NCBI RefSeq assembly: GCF_010725485.1
Contig: NZ_AP022598.1
Span: 3,782,001 to 3,846,000, forward strand
Source: Mycolicibacterium parafortuitum
GTDB taxonomy: Bacteria > Actinomycetota > Actinomycetes > Mycobacteriales > Mycobacteriaceae
DNA: 64,000 bases
Direction: 5' to 3'
Every line of letters begins with the position of its first letter. Position 1 is the first letter of the stretch. A program made the translations under genes and the position numbers. Below, one piece after another: positions 1-7,717 of this stretch. A model generated the notes under the pieces. The model worked only from the letters and a program-made list of their open reading frames with translations, was not told the origin of the DNA and did not search any database.

Positions 1-253
1 CGAACCTACCGAGAGCTTCGTGGAGTTGGCGGATGCAGCGCACGCGCATTTCGGGGGAGCGGGCCCATGCGGTGTCGTCGAACGCGCGGCGGGCCGCACC
101 GATCGCGGCATCCATATCGACGGCGGTCGCATTCGCGACGGCGCCGATGACCTGCTCTGTCGCAGGGTTGACATTGTCGAAGGTCTCCCCGGACTCCGAC
201 GGAACCAGCCGTCCGTCGATAAGCATGTTTCCTTCGGTCCAGAAACTGCTCAT
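1..253 (-). CDS. Aldehyde dehydrogenase, N-terminal part (cut by window edge)
   Basis: Reading the reverse strand from an ATG at 253 gives MSSFWTEGNMLIDGRLVPSE followed by SGETFDNVNPATEQVIG and AIGAARRAFD. This is the typical N-terminus of NAD(P)-dependent aldehyde dehydrogenases: an N-terminal strand, the NPATE motif and the AAARxAFD helix. About 84 codons are inside the window; the NAD-binding core and the catalytic Cys and Glu lie beyond position 1. An AGGAG ribosome site sits just upstream of the ATG, which supports this start. The promoter region at 292-320 carries the TTGAAC element shared across the island. The enzyme probably oxidises an aldehyde made by the neighbouring oxidation or aldol-cleavage steps, which is inference from context. 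Confidence 0.85.
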   Translation of the reverse strand, partial: MSSFWTEGNMLIDGRLVPSESGETFDNVNPATEQVIGAVANATAVDMDAAIGAARRAFDDTAWARSPEMRVRCIRQLHEALGRF

Positions 254-291
254 GCCTCTCCTGACGTTCGCCACCGCGGACATGGAGAACA

Positions 292-320
292 GTAATACAG
301 GAGTTGTTCAATTGGATAGT
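292..320 (-). promoter_or_regulatory. TTGAAC-type operator/promoter of the aldehyde dehydrogenase gene
   Basis: On the minus strand CAATTGAAC (306-314) is followed by AACTCCT and then TATTAC (292-297), a plausible -10. The left arm matches the half-site found at the other promoters of this island; the second arm (GTAT) is poor. It lies about 40-60 nt before the start codon at 253, in the 89-nt gap between that gene and the TetR gene. Confidence 0.5.
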
Positions 321-342
321 AAACGGAGTTCGGTGATCCGCC

Positions 343-957
343 CTAGCGCAAGCCGTTCACCGCGAACTTCTCCACGTACGCGCGGACCGTTTCGGGCTTG
401 GACATGTCGAAGGTCTGTGCTTCGTTGACGGTCGAGAACGAGTAGATGATGCGGGCCAGCCATTCGCTGGCTGCGGTGACGTCGATTCCGGCGCCGACCT
501 CCCCGCGCTGCTGGGCTTCGCGGACGTAGGGAACAAGGAAATTGGTGGAGCGCCGGACCGCCGAGTCGCCGTCGGCGATCATGTGGCGCATGAGTTCGGC
601 ATCGTCAGCCATGAGCCTGTTGCGAGTGCGGTGGTCGAGCAGAATGGTCGCGTGCGTCTCGGCCATCGCGCCCAATTTTGCAGCCAGCGTTGTCTTCTTG
701 GCCATCGCGGCCGCGACGAGTCGGTAGAACTTCTGCGCGCCGAACTCGATCGCGGCTTCGATCAACACGGTGCGGTCTTCGAAGTAGCGGTATACGGTGC
801 CTCGTGAGACATTCGCCATCCGGGCGACATCCTGAACACTGGTGCGCTGGATGCCCAACTGGGTGAAGCACTGATTGGCGGCTTCGAGGATCTGATCGCG
901 CCGGTCGACTTCATCCTGCTGGACGTCGACCTCAGCTGTCGCACGTGACGTTGCCAT
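343..957 (-). CDS. TetR/AcrR family transcriptional regulator
   Basis: This 204-aa protein has an N-terminal TetR helix-turn-helix at about residues 39-60 (TSVQDVARMANVSRGTVYRY), the family signature, followed by a helical ligand-binding domain of normal length. An AAGGAG ribosome site precedes the ATG at 957. It lies downstream of a 199-nt gene-poor stretch and upstream of the aldehyde dehydrogenase gene on the same strand. It is one of two TetR candidates in the island (the other is at 6152-6784) that could bind the repeated TTGAAC element. No convincing copy of that element is seen before its own start, only a lone GTTCACAAT at 1016, so autoregulation is not evident. The ligand is unknown; an acyl-CoA intermediate would fit comparable catabolic TetR proteins. 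Confidence 0.9.
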   Translation of the reverse strand: MATSRATAEVDVQQDEVDRRDQILEAANQCFTQLGIQRTSVQDVARMANVSRGTVYRYFEDRTVLIEAAIEFGAQKFYRLVAAAMAKKTTLAAKLGAMAETHATILLDHRTRNRLMADDAELMRHMIADGDSAVRRSTNFLVPYVREAQQRGEVGAGIDVTAASEWLARIIYSFSTVNEAQTFDMSKPETVRAYVEKFAVNGLR

Positions 958-1156
958 GACGCTCCTTGCCTGATGGGACGGGCCCGATGGGACGACTCTT
1001 CAGCCTCATCGCCAAGTTCACAATCGTACGCGACATCGCGACTCGGAGCGTATCGGCGTTCTGGGTGTGCGTCAGACTGTGAGGAAAGTCCCTCGAAACG
1101 TCATCAACAGTGAGACAGGTCATGCCTCTGTGTCTCAGGAGATTCGCCTCAACGCT

Positions 1157-2272
1157 TTACAGCCCGATGCGGTCGGCGAGCATCCGGCGGTGGTGGTCGG
1201 CGTCGCCGAGCAGGTGGGCGGAGGACTTGGCTCGTTTGAAATACAGGTGTGCGGGGTGCTCCCAGGTGAAACCGATACCGCCGTGCAACTGGATGTTCGC
1301 TGCAGCCGCCTTCGCGTACACCTCCGAGCAGTGCGCCTGGGCCAATGCCGCCGCCGCGGGGAACTCTGCGGGAAATGCGGTCGCGGCGTGCGCGGCGTAC
1401 TGCGCCGCGCCACGGGCTCCCTCGATGTCGAGCATCAGGTTCGCGCACATGTGCCGGATCGCCTGGAACGAGCCGATGGGTTTGCCGAACTGGTGGCGCA
1501 CCTTGACGTAGCCGACGGCCTGGTCCAGGCAGCGCTGGGCGCCCCCAACCTGTTCGGCGGCCAACGCGGCGGCGGCGAAGCTCAACGCACACTCCAGTCG
1601 CGTTTCGGAGATGTCCAGGCGTGCCGCGGGTGTCGACCGGAACTCGACGACGGCCTGGCGACGTGTCGCATCCAACGTCGACTGTGCCCGTCGGGTGCAG
1701 GAGGAGGCCTCGACGCAGAACACCCCGACGTCAGTGGCGGTGCGGGCCACGACCAGCAGGAGATCAGCTGACATCCCCTCGGGCACAAAGTGTTTCACCC
1801 CTTGGAGGATCCAGCCTCCGGAGGCCGGCTCGGCCCGCGTGGTGATGTCGCCGACGTTCCACCGCCCGCTGCGCTCGGTGAGTGCCAGAGTGGCGATGGT
1901 GTGTCCCGCCGCGATTCCGGGCAGGTGCCGCTTCTTGGCCTGCTCATCGTCGGACTCCACGAGGGTCCGTGCAGCCAGCACCGCCGACGCGAAGTAGGGC
2001 CCTGGAAGCAGGGCCGCGCCTGTCTCCTCGAGTACGAGTGCGAGTTCGGTGAGTCCGAGTCCTTCGCCGCCGTACTCCTCCGGGATGGCCAGGCCCTGCA
2101 GGTTCAACTGGTCGGCCATCGCGTGCCACACCGCAGGGTCGTACCCATGGGGAGATTCCATCGCGCGCCGGACGTCTTCTTCCGAGACGTGCCGCTCCAG
2201 AAAGGACCGCAGCGCGGACCGGAACTGCCGCTGGTCCTCGGTGTCGGTGAAACCCGTTGTGTAATCGGTCAT
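1157..2272 (-). CDS. Acyl-CoA dehydrogenase family protein, likely non-catalytic subunit type
   Basis: This 371-aa protein (MTDYTTGFTDTEDQRQFRSA) shows the ACAD fold: an N-terminal helical domain, a central beta domain with LTERSGRW, and a C-terminal helical domain with VKVRHQFGKPIGSFQAIRHM and GGIGFTWEHPAHLYFKRA. It lacks the YERG/AER motif carrying a candidate catalytic glutamate near residue 246 that is visible in three other ACADs of this window. In actinobacterial sterol degradation such proteins are the partner subunits of alpha2beta2 FadE complexes. A longer reading frame continues upstream, but the ATG at 2272 follows the stop of the SnoaL gene by one base, so it is the likely start. 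It is the last gene of the 4-gene unit running down from 5343. Confidence 0.85.
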   Translation of the reverse strand: MTDYTTGFTDTEDQRQFRSALRSFLERHVSEEDVRRAMESPHGYDPAVWHAMADQLNLQGLAIPEEYGGEGLGLTELALVLEETGAALLPGPYFASAVLAARTLVESDDEQAKKRHLPGIAAGHTIATLALTERSGRWNVGDITTRAEPASGGWILQGVKHFVPEGMSADLLLVVARTATDVGVFCVEASSCTRRAQSTLDATRRQAVVEFRSTPAARLDISETRLECALSFAAAALAAEQVGGAQRCLDQAVGYVKVRHQFGKPIGSFQAIRHMCANLMLDIEGARGAAQYAAHAATAFPAEFPAAAALAQAHCSEVYAKAAAANIQLHGGIGFTWEHPAHLYFKRAKSSAHLLGDADHHRRMLADRIGL

Positions 2273-2273
2273 G

Positions 2274-2939
2274 TCAGAGGTTCCTCGGGTCGTCCTCGGT
2301 GCGGCCTGTGGAGCTGCCTCGGGGGACGGGGGCGCCGTGTCGCAAGGTGCGAATCCAGTCATCGATCGGCGCCGGCGCGGCCACAGGCGCGTCGAGGCGT
2401 CCCGGTTCGGCGGCGTGAAACTCCTGCCAGCTGGGAAATGCGGCGTGGAATCCACCGTCGTGGGCGGGCGTCCCCGGCCACCTCATCTTCTCGGGACCCA
2501 ACGGCGGGTCGGTGATGTCGCTCTCGTACCAGAAGAGCGGTTTGCGGCGGACGAAATACCATCGCCCGTAGCGACATTCATACGTGTCGAGGTAGGCCAG
2601 CAGTTCGATCACCCAGGCCGAGGACGTCTCGAGGTCGTTTCGGGAGTACACCAGGCCGGTCGCGTGGTGGGTGTCGTGCACGTCGATGACGTGGCCGTGT
2701 ACGCCGTGCGCACTGCCGAGCAGGCCGTGGCGCAACTCGCGGTCATACCATCGGCGCAGCGCGGGCCGGCCGTGGTCGTGACCTGGAACCGCGACGTCGT
2801 CGACGAACAGGTTGACCAACGAATCGAGATCGCGCATGTCCAGCGCAACAGCGTATTTGGCGGCGAGTTGGCGGATCTCGTCGAGCGCCTCCAATCGTTG
2901 GAGGCGTGCGATGAGTGCGGCCGGCGAGTTGTCGGTCAT
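2274..2939 (-). CDS. SnoaL/NTF2-like domain protein
   Basis: This 221-aa protein starts MTDNSPAALIARLQRLEALD and continues with IRQLAAKYAVALDMRDLDSL, the opening helices of the SnoaL-like (NTF2 fold) family. It goes on through a histidine-rich strand (HGHVIDVHDTHHATG) and LDTYECRYGRWYFVRRKPLF. Members act as small hydratases, isomerases or dehydratases, or as ligand binders; the reaction here cannot be assigned. The ATG at 2939 overlaps the stop of the acyl-CoA ligase gene by 4 nt (ATGA), which fixes the start; an upstream extension of the frame is shadow. Its tail of about 50 residues is longer than a bare NTF2 domain and has no motif I recognise. Three further SnoaL-like genes occur in this window. 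Confidence 0.75.
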   Translation of the reverse strand: MTDNSPAALIARLQRLEALDEIRQLAAKYAVALDMRDLDSLVNLFVDDVAVPGHDHGRPALRRWYDRELRHGLLGSAHGVHGHVIDVHDTHHATGLVYSRNDLETSSAWVIELLAYLDTYECRYGRWYFVRRKPLFWYESDITDPPLGPEKMRWPGTPAHDGGFHAAFPSWQEFHAAEPGRLDAPVAAPAPIDDWIRTLRHGAPVPRGSSTGRTEDDPRNL

Positions 2940-4579
2940 TTGAGGGCGCCCTCGGCCATCAGCTCCGCAAGGCGTCGTTTGTCGATCTTGTCGGTCGTGG
3001 TGTAGGGCAGCGCCTTGGGGTCGGTGAGGATGACCCACTTCTTCGGCACCTTGTAGGCTGCCAGACCGGCGCGGCATTGCGCGGTGAGGTGGGCGGCATC
3101 TGCGTGCCGGCCGTCATTGAGAACGACTGCGGCGCTGACGATCGCGCCGCGGTCGGGGTCGGGAACGCCGACCACGTAGGCAATGCGCACCTCGGGTAGC
3201 CGCCGCAGTGCTGCTTCGACCTCCATCGGGGCCACATTCGTGCCCGAGGTCTTGATCATTTCGTCGAGGCGCCCGGCGAAGTACAGATGACCGTCATCGT
3301 CGCGGTAGCCGGCGTCTTTGGTGTGCAGCCAACCGTCGCGGTCGACCAGCTCGTGCCAGTGTCGCCCGATCATGCCGCGCATCATGGCCTGACCCCGCAC
3401 ACAGATCTCGCCGGTGACACCGTTGGGGACTTCGGTGCCGGTGTCGTCGACGATCTTGTGTTCGTAACCGGGTGCCGAGACACCGAGGGAGCCGCGCTTG
3501 GACTCCGGTACCTGCTCGTGTGGTGGCCACCAGGTGTGGCTGCTGCATGTCTCGGTCATTCCGAGTTGGGCCACCCGCAGTGACGGGTCGGATGTCCGGC
3601 GGCCGGGAGGGAGCAGGACCTGCTGGTAGCCCTCTCGGAGGCTGGAAAGGTCGGTGCCGGCGAAGTCGGGATGATTGACCAGTGCCGGGCCGATGTGCGG
3701 GAAACCGGTGGTGTAGGTGGCTTTTTCGGCTTCCAGCAGGCGGCGTGTGTGGCCCGCGTCGAACTTGTGCTCGGTGAGCACGGTCGCTCCGTGCTGGAAC
3801 GGGCCGAGGAAGCCGAAGACCAGGCCGGCGACCCAGAAGAAGACCATCGGCACGTAGATGCGGTCGCCGGCCCCCCACTCGTGCTGTGCGGCGATGAACC
3901 GGGAGTGCGTGATTGCGGTCCCGTGGGTGTGCAGGATGCCCTTGGGATTCGACGTGCTGCCCGAGGTGTAGATCGCGAACAGGTCGTCGGTGGTGCGTAC
4001 GGTCTGTGCGCAGGCGGCCAGGAACTCCGGATCGACAGGATCGGGCCATTCCTGCGGCCAACGTGTGGTCACCACACCGAGCGGGAGCACGTTGCGCAGC
4101 TGGGGGAGCGCGCGCGACCGTAGCGGCATGTCCAGTTCGCCGGCCGCGGCGGCCAGCCGTGCCAGCATGTCGTTGCCCAGGATCGACTCGACGGACAACA
4201 CCGTGTGCACATCGGCGTCGCGGAGCACCCAGGCCAACTCGGCGGGTCCGAGGAAGGTGTTGAGCGGCACGGCTACCGCACCGATGCGCGTGACCGCGAG
4301 GAACGCGACGACGAAGTCGGGTCCGTTCGGCGCGAGAATGCCCACGCGCACGCCCTTGGTCACCCCCGCCGCGAGGAGGCGTGCCGCCATCGTCGCCGAG
4401 TCACAGTCAGCCTGTCCGTAGGTGATCCGCTCGCAAGCGCCGTCCGGCAGGCCGGCCACCACCAGGTCCGATTGCGCGTGTGAGGCCGTCACCGCGGCCA
4501 GCACGGCCGGCATGACGGGTTCGTAGGGCAGCGTCTCGTAGTGGAACGTGCGGGCGCTGGGAACCTGCGGCGAGGTCAT
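2936..4579 (-). CDS. Acyl-CoA synthetase (ANL superfamily, FadD-like)
   Basis: This 547-aa enzyme activates a carboxylic acid to its CoA thioester through an acyl-adenylate. It shows the ATP-binding loop YTSGSTSNPKGILHTHG, the adenylation motif LGMTE, the hinge motif with DGWLHTKDAGY and FAGRLDEMIKTSG, and a C-terminal lysine region (TDKIDKRRL). Length is normal for the family. The ATG at 4579 overlaps the upstream crotonase stop by 4 nt; an N-terminal extension in frame is rejected. It belongs to the unit crotonase - ligase - SnoaL - ACAD. Together with the ligase at 8788 it is probably an entry point of substrate or a side-chain acid into CoA metabolism. Substrate specificity is not readable from the sequence. 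Confidence 0.93.
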   Translation of the reverse strand: MTSPQVPSARTFHYETLPYEPVMPAVLAAVTASHAQSDLVVAGLPDGACERITYGQADCDSATMAARLLAAGVTKGVRVGILAPNGPDFVVAFLAVTRIGAVAVPLNTFLGPAELAWVLRDADVHTVLSVESILGNDMLARLAAAAGELDMPLRSRALPQLRNVLPLGVVTTRWPQEWPDPVDPEFLAACAQTVRTTDDLFAIYTSGSTSNPKGILHTHGTAITHSRFIAAQHEWGAGDRIYVPMVFFWVAGLVFGFLGPFQHGATVLTEHKFDAGHTRRLLEAEKATYTTGFPHIGPALVNHPDFAGTDLSSLREGYQQVLLPPGRRTSDPSLRVAQLGMTETCSSHTWWPPHEQVPESKRGSLGVSAPGYEHKIVDDTGTEVPNGVTGEICVRGQAMMRGMIGRHWHELVDRDGWLHTKDAGYRDDDGHLYFAGRLDEMIKTSGTNVAPMEVEAALRRLPEVRIAYVVGVPDPDRGAIVSAAVVLNDGRHADAAHLTAQCRAGLAAYKVPKKWVILTDPKALPYTTTDKIDKRRLAELMAEGALK

Positions 4580-5343
4580 TCGACGGTCCAGCGCGGTTCC
4601 CGCTTTTCGGCGAAGGCCACCATCCCTTCGCGGTAATCGGGATGAGTCATCTGGTGTTGCAGCACGTACCGGTAGGCGACGTCGTTCGCGGCGTGCAGAC
4701 CGACGTCCAGGCTGGTCCACATCGCTTTGACGGAGGTCTGGGTGGTCGCGGGCGACAAGGCTGCGATCGACAGGGCGATCTCGCGGGTGCGCTGCTGCAG
4801 GCGTTCACCGGGGACGACCTCGTTGACGAGCCCGATGTCATAGGCACGTTGAGCGCTGATACGGCCGTCCTTGGCCATCAGTGCGAGCTGCATGACCATC
4901 GAGAGGGGCATGCGGCGCAGCAGCACTGCCGGCTCGAGGGCGAACACGTTGCCCACGGCGAGGTGGGTGTCGATCAACTCGGCGTGGTCGGCGGCGATGA
5001 TGAGGTCGGCATCGGCGACCTGGTGCAGTCCGCCGCCGACGACCATGCCGTTGAGAGCGCAGATGACCGGTTTCCACACCCCGTGGTGGAGGCGGGAGCC
5101 TGGCACCTTGTTGCGGATGCCGCCGCTGGCCGTGGCCTTGATGTCCTGGCCGGCGCTGAAGGCGCGGTCCCCGGCGCCGGTGATGATGGCGACCCGGACA
5201 TCCGGGTCGTCGCGGACCTGCCCCCAGGCCCATCCGAGCTCGGTGCGGGTCAGATCGTCGGTGGCGTTGAGCCGTTCCGGCCGGTTGATGGTGATGGTCG
5301 CGACGTGCTCGTCGACGTCGTACAGAATCCTCTGTAGCTGCAC
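4576..5343 (-). CDS. Enoyl-CoA hydratase/isomerase (crotonase) family protein with non-canonical active site
   Basis: This 255-aa crotonase has the oxyanion-hole segments FSAGQDIKA and VVGGGLH. By eye, the two catalytic glutamates of classical enoyl-CoA hydratase are replaced: the first falls at His in GGGLHQV and the second at His in LIDTHL. A simple hydratase reaction is therefore doubtful; isomerase, hydrolase or C-C bond cleavage chemistry is possible. It starts with GTG at 5343 after an AAGGGG site and is the first gene of a minus-strand unit. Its upstream region at 5378-5405 has a good promoter (CTGACA, 16 nt, TAATCT) holding the TTGAAC element. Confidence 0.88.
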   Translation of the reverse strand: MQLQRILYDVDEHVATITINRPERLNATDDLTRTELGWAWGQVRDDPDVRVAIITGAGDRAFSAGQDIKATASGGIRNKVPGSRLHHGVWKPVICALNGMVVGGGLHQVADADLIIAADHAELIDTHLAVGNVFALEPAVLLRRMPLSMVMQLALMAKDGRISAQRAYDIGLVNEVVPGERLQQRTREIALSIAALSPATTQTSVKAMWTSLDVGLHAANDVAYRYVLQHQMTHPDYREGMVAFAEKREPRWTVE

Positions 5344-5377
5344 GCTCGGCCCCTTCGCTCTCGTCGCAAGAGTAAAC

Positions 5378-5405
5378 AGATTAGCAAAAGATGTTCAATT
5401 GTCAG
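5378..5405 (-). promoter_or_regulatory. Promoter with TTGAAC-type operator before the crotonase at 4576-5343
   Basis: On the minus strand CTGACA (5400-5405) is separated by 16 nt from TAATCT (5378-5383). The spacer holds ATTGAACATCTTTTGC, nearly the same as the spacer upstream of the mce operon (58106-58121). The start codon is 35 nt downstream of the -10. This is one of the clearest copies of the element. Confidence 0.65.
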
Positions 5406-5415
5406 ACAGATCCGC

Positions 5416-6162
5416 TCAGGGCATCCACTGGCCACCGGAGACCGAGATCAACTGACCGGTGAGATGTTTGGCGGCGTCGGAGCACAGGAACGCCACGGTG
5501 TTGGCGACATCCTCGGGATCGCCGATCGCACCGGTGAGCGTGGAGTCCCGCATGGAGCCGAGTTCCGCCTCGGTCTTTCGCGACAACAGCCACGGCGTGG
5601 CGGTCGTCCCCACCACGACGGTGTTGACGCGTACTCCCAGAGGTCCCAGTTGCACCGCCATCAGGCGGCTCAGGCCTTCGACGCCGGCCTTCGCGGCGGC
5701 ATACGCGGGTGGCCCTGTGCGCACTCCGTGCGCGGACACCGAACTGATGTTGACGATGACGCCGTGGTGCTGCTCGACCATCTGGCGGGCGGCCACCTGC
5801 GCCATGACGAATGTGCCTGTGAGGTTGACGGCCAGGATGCGGTCCCAGTCCTCGTCGGTCTGATCGAGGAATGACGCAGGCAGGGTCATGCCTGCGTTGT
5901 TGACCAGAGCGCGTACCGGTCCGTAGGCGTCGCGTAACGCGCTCAGTCCACGCTCGACTGCCTCCCGGTCGGTGATCGACAGTTCCACGGGTATCACCAG
6001 ACCCGCTCGTGCGCAGTCTGTTTCCCGCGTCCTCGCGATGGCCTTGGGGTTCACGTCGATGACCGCGACGCGGTGGCCGGTCGTCACCATCTCACTCACG
6101 ATGGCCTCGCCGATACCGCGTGCGCCGCCGGTCACCACGGCCAGGGGAAGATCATCCGGCAC
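5416..6162 (-). CDS. Short-chain dehydrogenase/reductase (SDR)
   Basis: This 248-aa classical SDR has the cofactor motif VVTGGARGIGEA near the N-terminus, NNAGMT, an active-site serine in NISSVSAHG and the YxxxK pair in PAYAAAKAGVEG. It ends GQLISVSGGQWMP, a normal SDR C-terminus. It probably oxidises or reduces a hydroxyl/keto group on a CoA intermediate. The proposed GTG start at 6162 (VPDDLPLAVVTGG) follows an AGAGGAG ribosome site and overlaps the end of the TetR gene by 11 nt; a longer frame begins at 6267 but adds a basic non-SDR tail. It closes the MaoC - TetR - SDR unit. Confidence 0.9.
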   Translation of the reverse strand: MPDDLPLAVVTGGARGIGEAIVSEMVTTGHRVAVIDVNPKAIARTRETDCARAGLVIPVELSITDREAVERGLSALRDAYGPVRALVNNAGMTLPASFLDQTDEDWDRILAVNLTGTFVMAQVAARQMVEQHHGVIVNISSVSAHGVRTGPPAYAAAKAGVEGLSRLMAVQLGPLGVRVNTVVVGTTATPWLLSRKTEAELGSMRDSTLTGAIGDPEDVANTVAFLCSDAAKHLTGQLISVSGGQWMP

Positions 6163-6784
6163 GGCGGCTCCTCTCGGCCCTGGTCGATCGTTCGATCCTG
6201 GTGATGGACGGTCGCAGCAGATCGTTGGCCTGACGCATCGATGCGACCAGATCGGCCGTTCCGCCACCGGCCACCCAGGTGTCGATCGCTGCCCGGTTGG
6301 CGCCGTTGACGACGTTGACGGCCAGCCGTGGACGCAGATCGGTGGTCGGATCCGCGTGCAGCCACGCCGCGACCTCGGTGGTCATCTGATCGATCCAATC
6401 GTCGTTGATGCGCAACCTGGCCGCGCGCAGCGCGGGGTGGTTGCCGTACAGCCGCGCACGGGCGACGAAGATGTCCGGCTGCGCGCTGATGGCCTGCGCG
6501 ACAGACGCCGACGCCTCGGCGAGTGCACCCCACAGCGACCGGGCGCCCGATGCGCGGAAGCGGCGGGTCGCCTCGTCGAGCCGCTCGCGGTAGCCGTCGA
6601 AGAGGATGTCGTCCTTGGCCGCGAAGTGATGGAAGAACGTCCGCGGCGCGACGCCGGCACGCGCGGCGATGTGATCCACCGTGGTCGCGTCGTAGCCCTT
6701 GTCCTCGAAAAGGGCGATCGCGGCGGCGATCAGGGCTTGCCTGTTGCGCTGTCCCCGCATTCGGCGCTGGTCCATGGTGGTCAT
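6152..6784 (-). CDS. TetR/AcrR family transcriptional regulator
   Basis: This 210-aa regulator has its helix-turn-helix at about residues 33-54 (ATTVDHIAARAGVAPRTFFH) followed by a helical sensor domain. It sits inside an operon, 10 nt after the MaoC hydratase stop and overlapping the following SDR by 11 nt, so it is co-transcribed with catabolic genes. That position suits a local repressor sensing a pathway intermediate. It is the second candidate for the factor reading the TTGAAC element found across the island. The C-terminus (RIERSTRAERSRRAG) is very basic, probably because that part of the gene is constrained by the overlap. Confidence 0.9.
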   Translation of the reverse strand: MTTMDQRRMRGQRNRQALIAAAIALFEDKGYDATTVDHIAARAGVAPRTFFHHFAAKDDILFDGYRERLDEATRRFRASGARSLWGALAEASASVAQAISAQPDIFVARARLYGNHPALRAARLRINDDWIDQMTTEVAAWLHADPTTDLRPRLAVNVVNGANRAAIDTWVAGGGTADLVASMRQANDLLRPSITRIERSTRAERSRRAG

Positions 6785-6794
6785 CCCCGTCGTG

Positions 6795-7634
6795 TCATGC
6801 TCGCAGGGTCGCCACGCCCGCAGCCAGGGCGACGACAGGGCCCTGGCTGGTGCGGAACCGCACCTGCCGGCCGGTGTGCCACACCTCGGTGGTCAGCGGT
6901 GCCCCCAGCAGAACCGGTTTGGCGAAACGACAGCTGATCGACTCCAGTGCCTGCGGGTCCTTCTGGCCGACGCTGTTGATGACCGCACGCGCGGCGAATC
7001 CGAGGGTGCACAGCCCGTGCAGGAAGACGTCGTCGAACCCGGCTCTGCGCGCGGCCGCTGGATCGATGTGCAGTGGGTTGCGGTCACCACTGAGCCGGTA
7101 GAGGGCCGCCTGCTCCGGGCGGATCTCGTCGCTGACCGTGACGTCCGGCGCGGTGTCCGGATCCTCCGGAGTCGTCGGGCCGCGCCTGCCGCCAAAGCCG
7201 CCGCCGCCCACGACGATGGTCTGCCCGATCGCGACGAACACCTCGCCGTCCTGGTCTGACCCCCGGGTCGTCACCTCGATGGCGGCATGCTTGCCCTTGT
7301 CCCATACGGCGGTCACCTCGCCGGTGACCCTCATCTCGCCCCGGGGTTGCGGATGCCGGCTCAGGGTCAGCGACTGCGCGCCGTGCACGATCGGCGCGCT
7401 ACCCAGGTCGAGCACGGCGCGCAGGTCCTTGACCGCCCACCAGTTGGCCAGCAGCGCGAACGTCGGCAGGACGGTGGGGCCGCGGTGTTCATCGATCAGA
7501 TCCAGTTCTTCGGGAGGGCGTGCGCCCACACCGAGCGCGTAGAGGATCGCGTCGGTTTCCGACCAGGCAAAGTCCACTGGTTTCAAGGCGGTTCCGACGG
7601 CTGCTTCCGTGACAGACAAACGGGCCCCTTTCAT
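6795..7634 (-). CDS. MaoC-like (R)-specific enoyl-CoA hydratase, double hot-dog
   Basis: This 279-aa protein has two hot-dog halves. The second carries the hydratase-2 motif YRLSGDRNPLHIDPAAARRA (catalytic Asp and His), continuing GFDDVFLHGLCTLGF. It resembles the dehydratase domain of peroxisomal MFE-2 and sterol-pathway MaoC hydratases. It would add water to a trans-2-enoyl-CoA. This is the only clear classical hydratase in the window, which matters because the seven crotonases lack the usual glutamate pair. The ATG is at 7634, divergent from the LLM gene with an 83-nt shared intergenic region; the TetR gene follows after 10 nt. Confidence 0.9.
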   Translation of the reverse strand: MKGARLSVTEAAVGTALKPVDFAWSETDAILYALGVGARPPEELDLIDEHRGPTVLPTFALLANWWAVKDLRAVLDLGSAPIVHGAQSLTLSRHPQPRGEMRVTGEVTAVWDKGKHAAIEVTTRGSDQDGEVFVAIGQTIVVGGGGFGGRRGPTTPEDPDTAPDVTVSDEIRPEQAALYRLSGDRNPLHIDPAAARRAGFDDVFLHGLCTLGFAARAVINSVGQKDPQALESISCRFAKPVLLGAPLTTEVWHTGRQVRFRTSQGPVVALAAGVATLRA

Positions 7635-7717
7635 ACACCTGCATTGAACGGATTGACGAAGTTTGTTACATCGTCCAATATAGTCGCAGTAACTGCAAAT
7701 AGTCCGTAGGAGCGCAC
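7635..7717. promoter_or_regulatory. Divergent promoter region, weak copy of the TTGAAC element
   Basis: This 83-nt region separates the MaoC (minus) and LLM (plus) starts. It contains GTTTGTTACATCGTCCAATA (7661-7680), where GTCCAAT imitates the usual GTTCNATTG arm, and a second GAAC at 7646-7649. Both are imperfect, so binding by the same factor is only possible. AATATAGT at 7677-7684 could serve as a -10 for the plus strand. Confidence 0.3.

Noticed and set aside
6..311. 101-codon minus-strand frame at the left edge
   Set aside because: Arg-rich shadow; the aldehyde dehydrogenase reads in a different frame from 253.
958..1156. Possible autoregulatory site of the TetR gene at 343 (GTTCACAAT at 1016)
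   Set aside because: Only a half arm with an extra base relative to GTTCNATTG and no partner at N7; too weak to list as a site. I see no gene in this 199-nt stretch.
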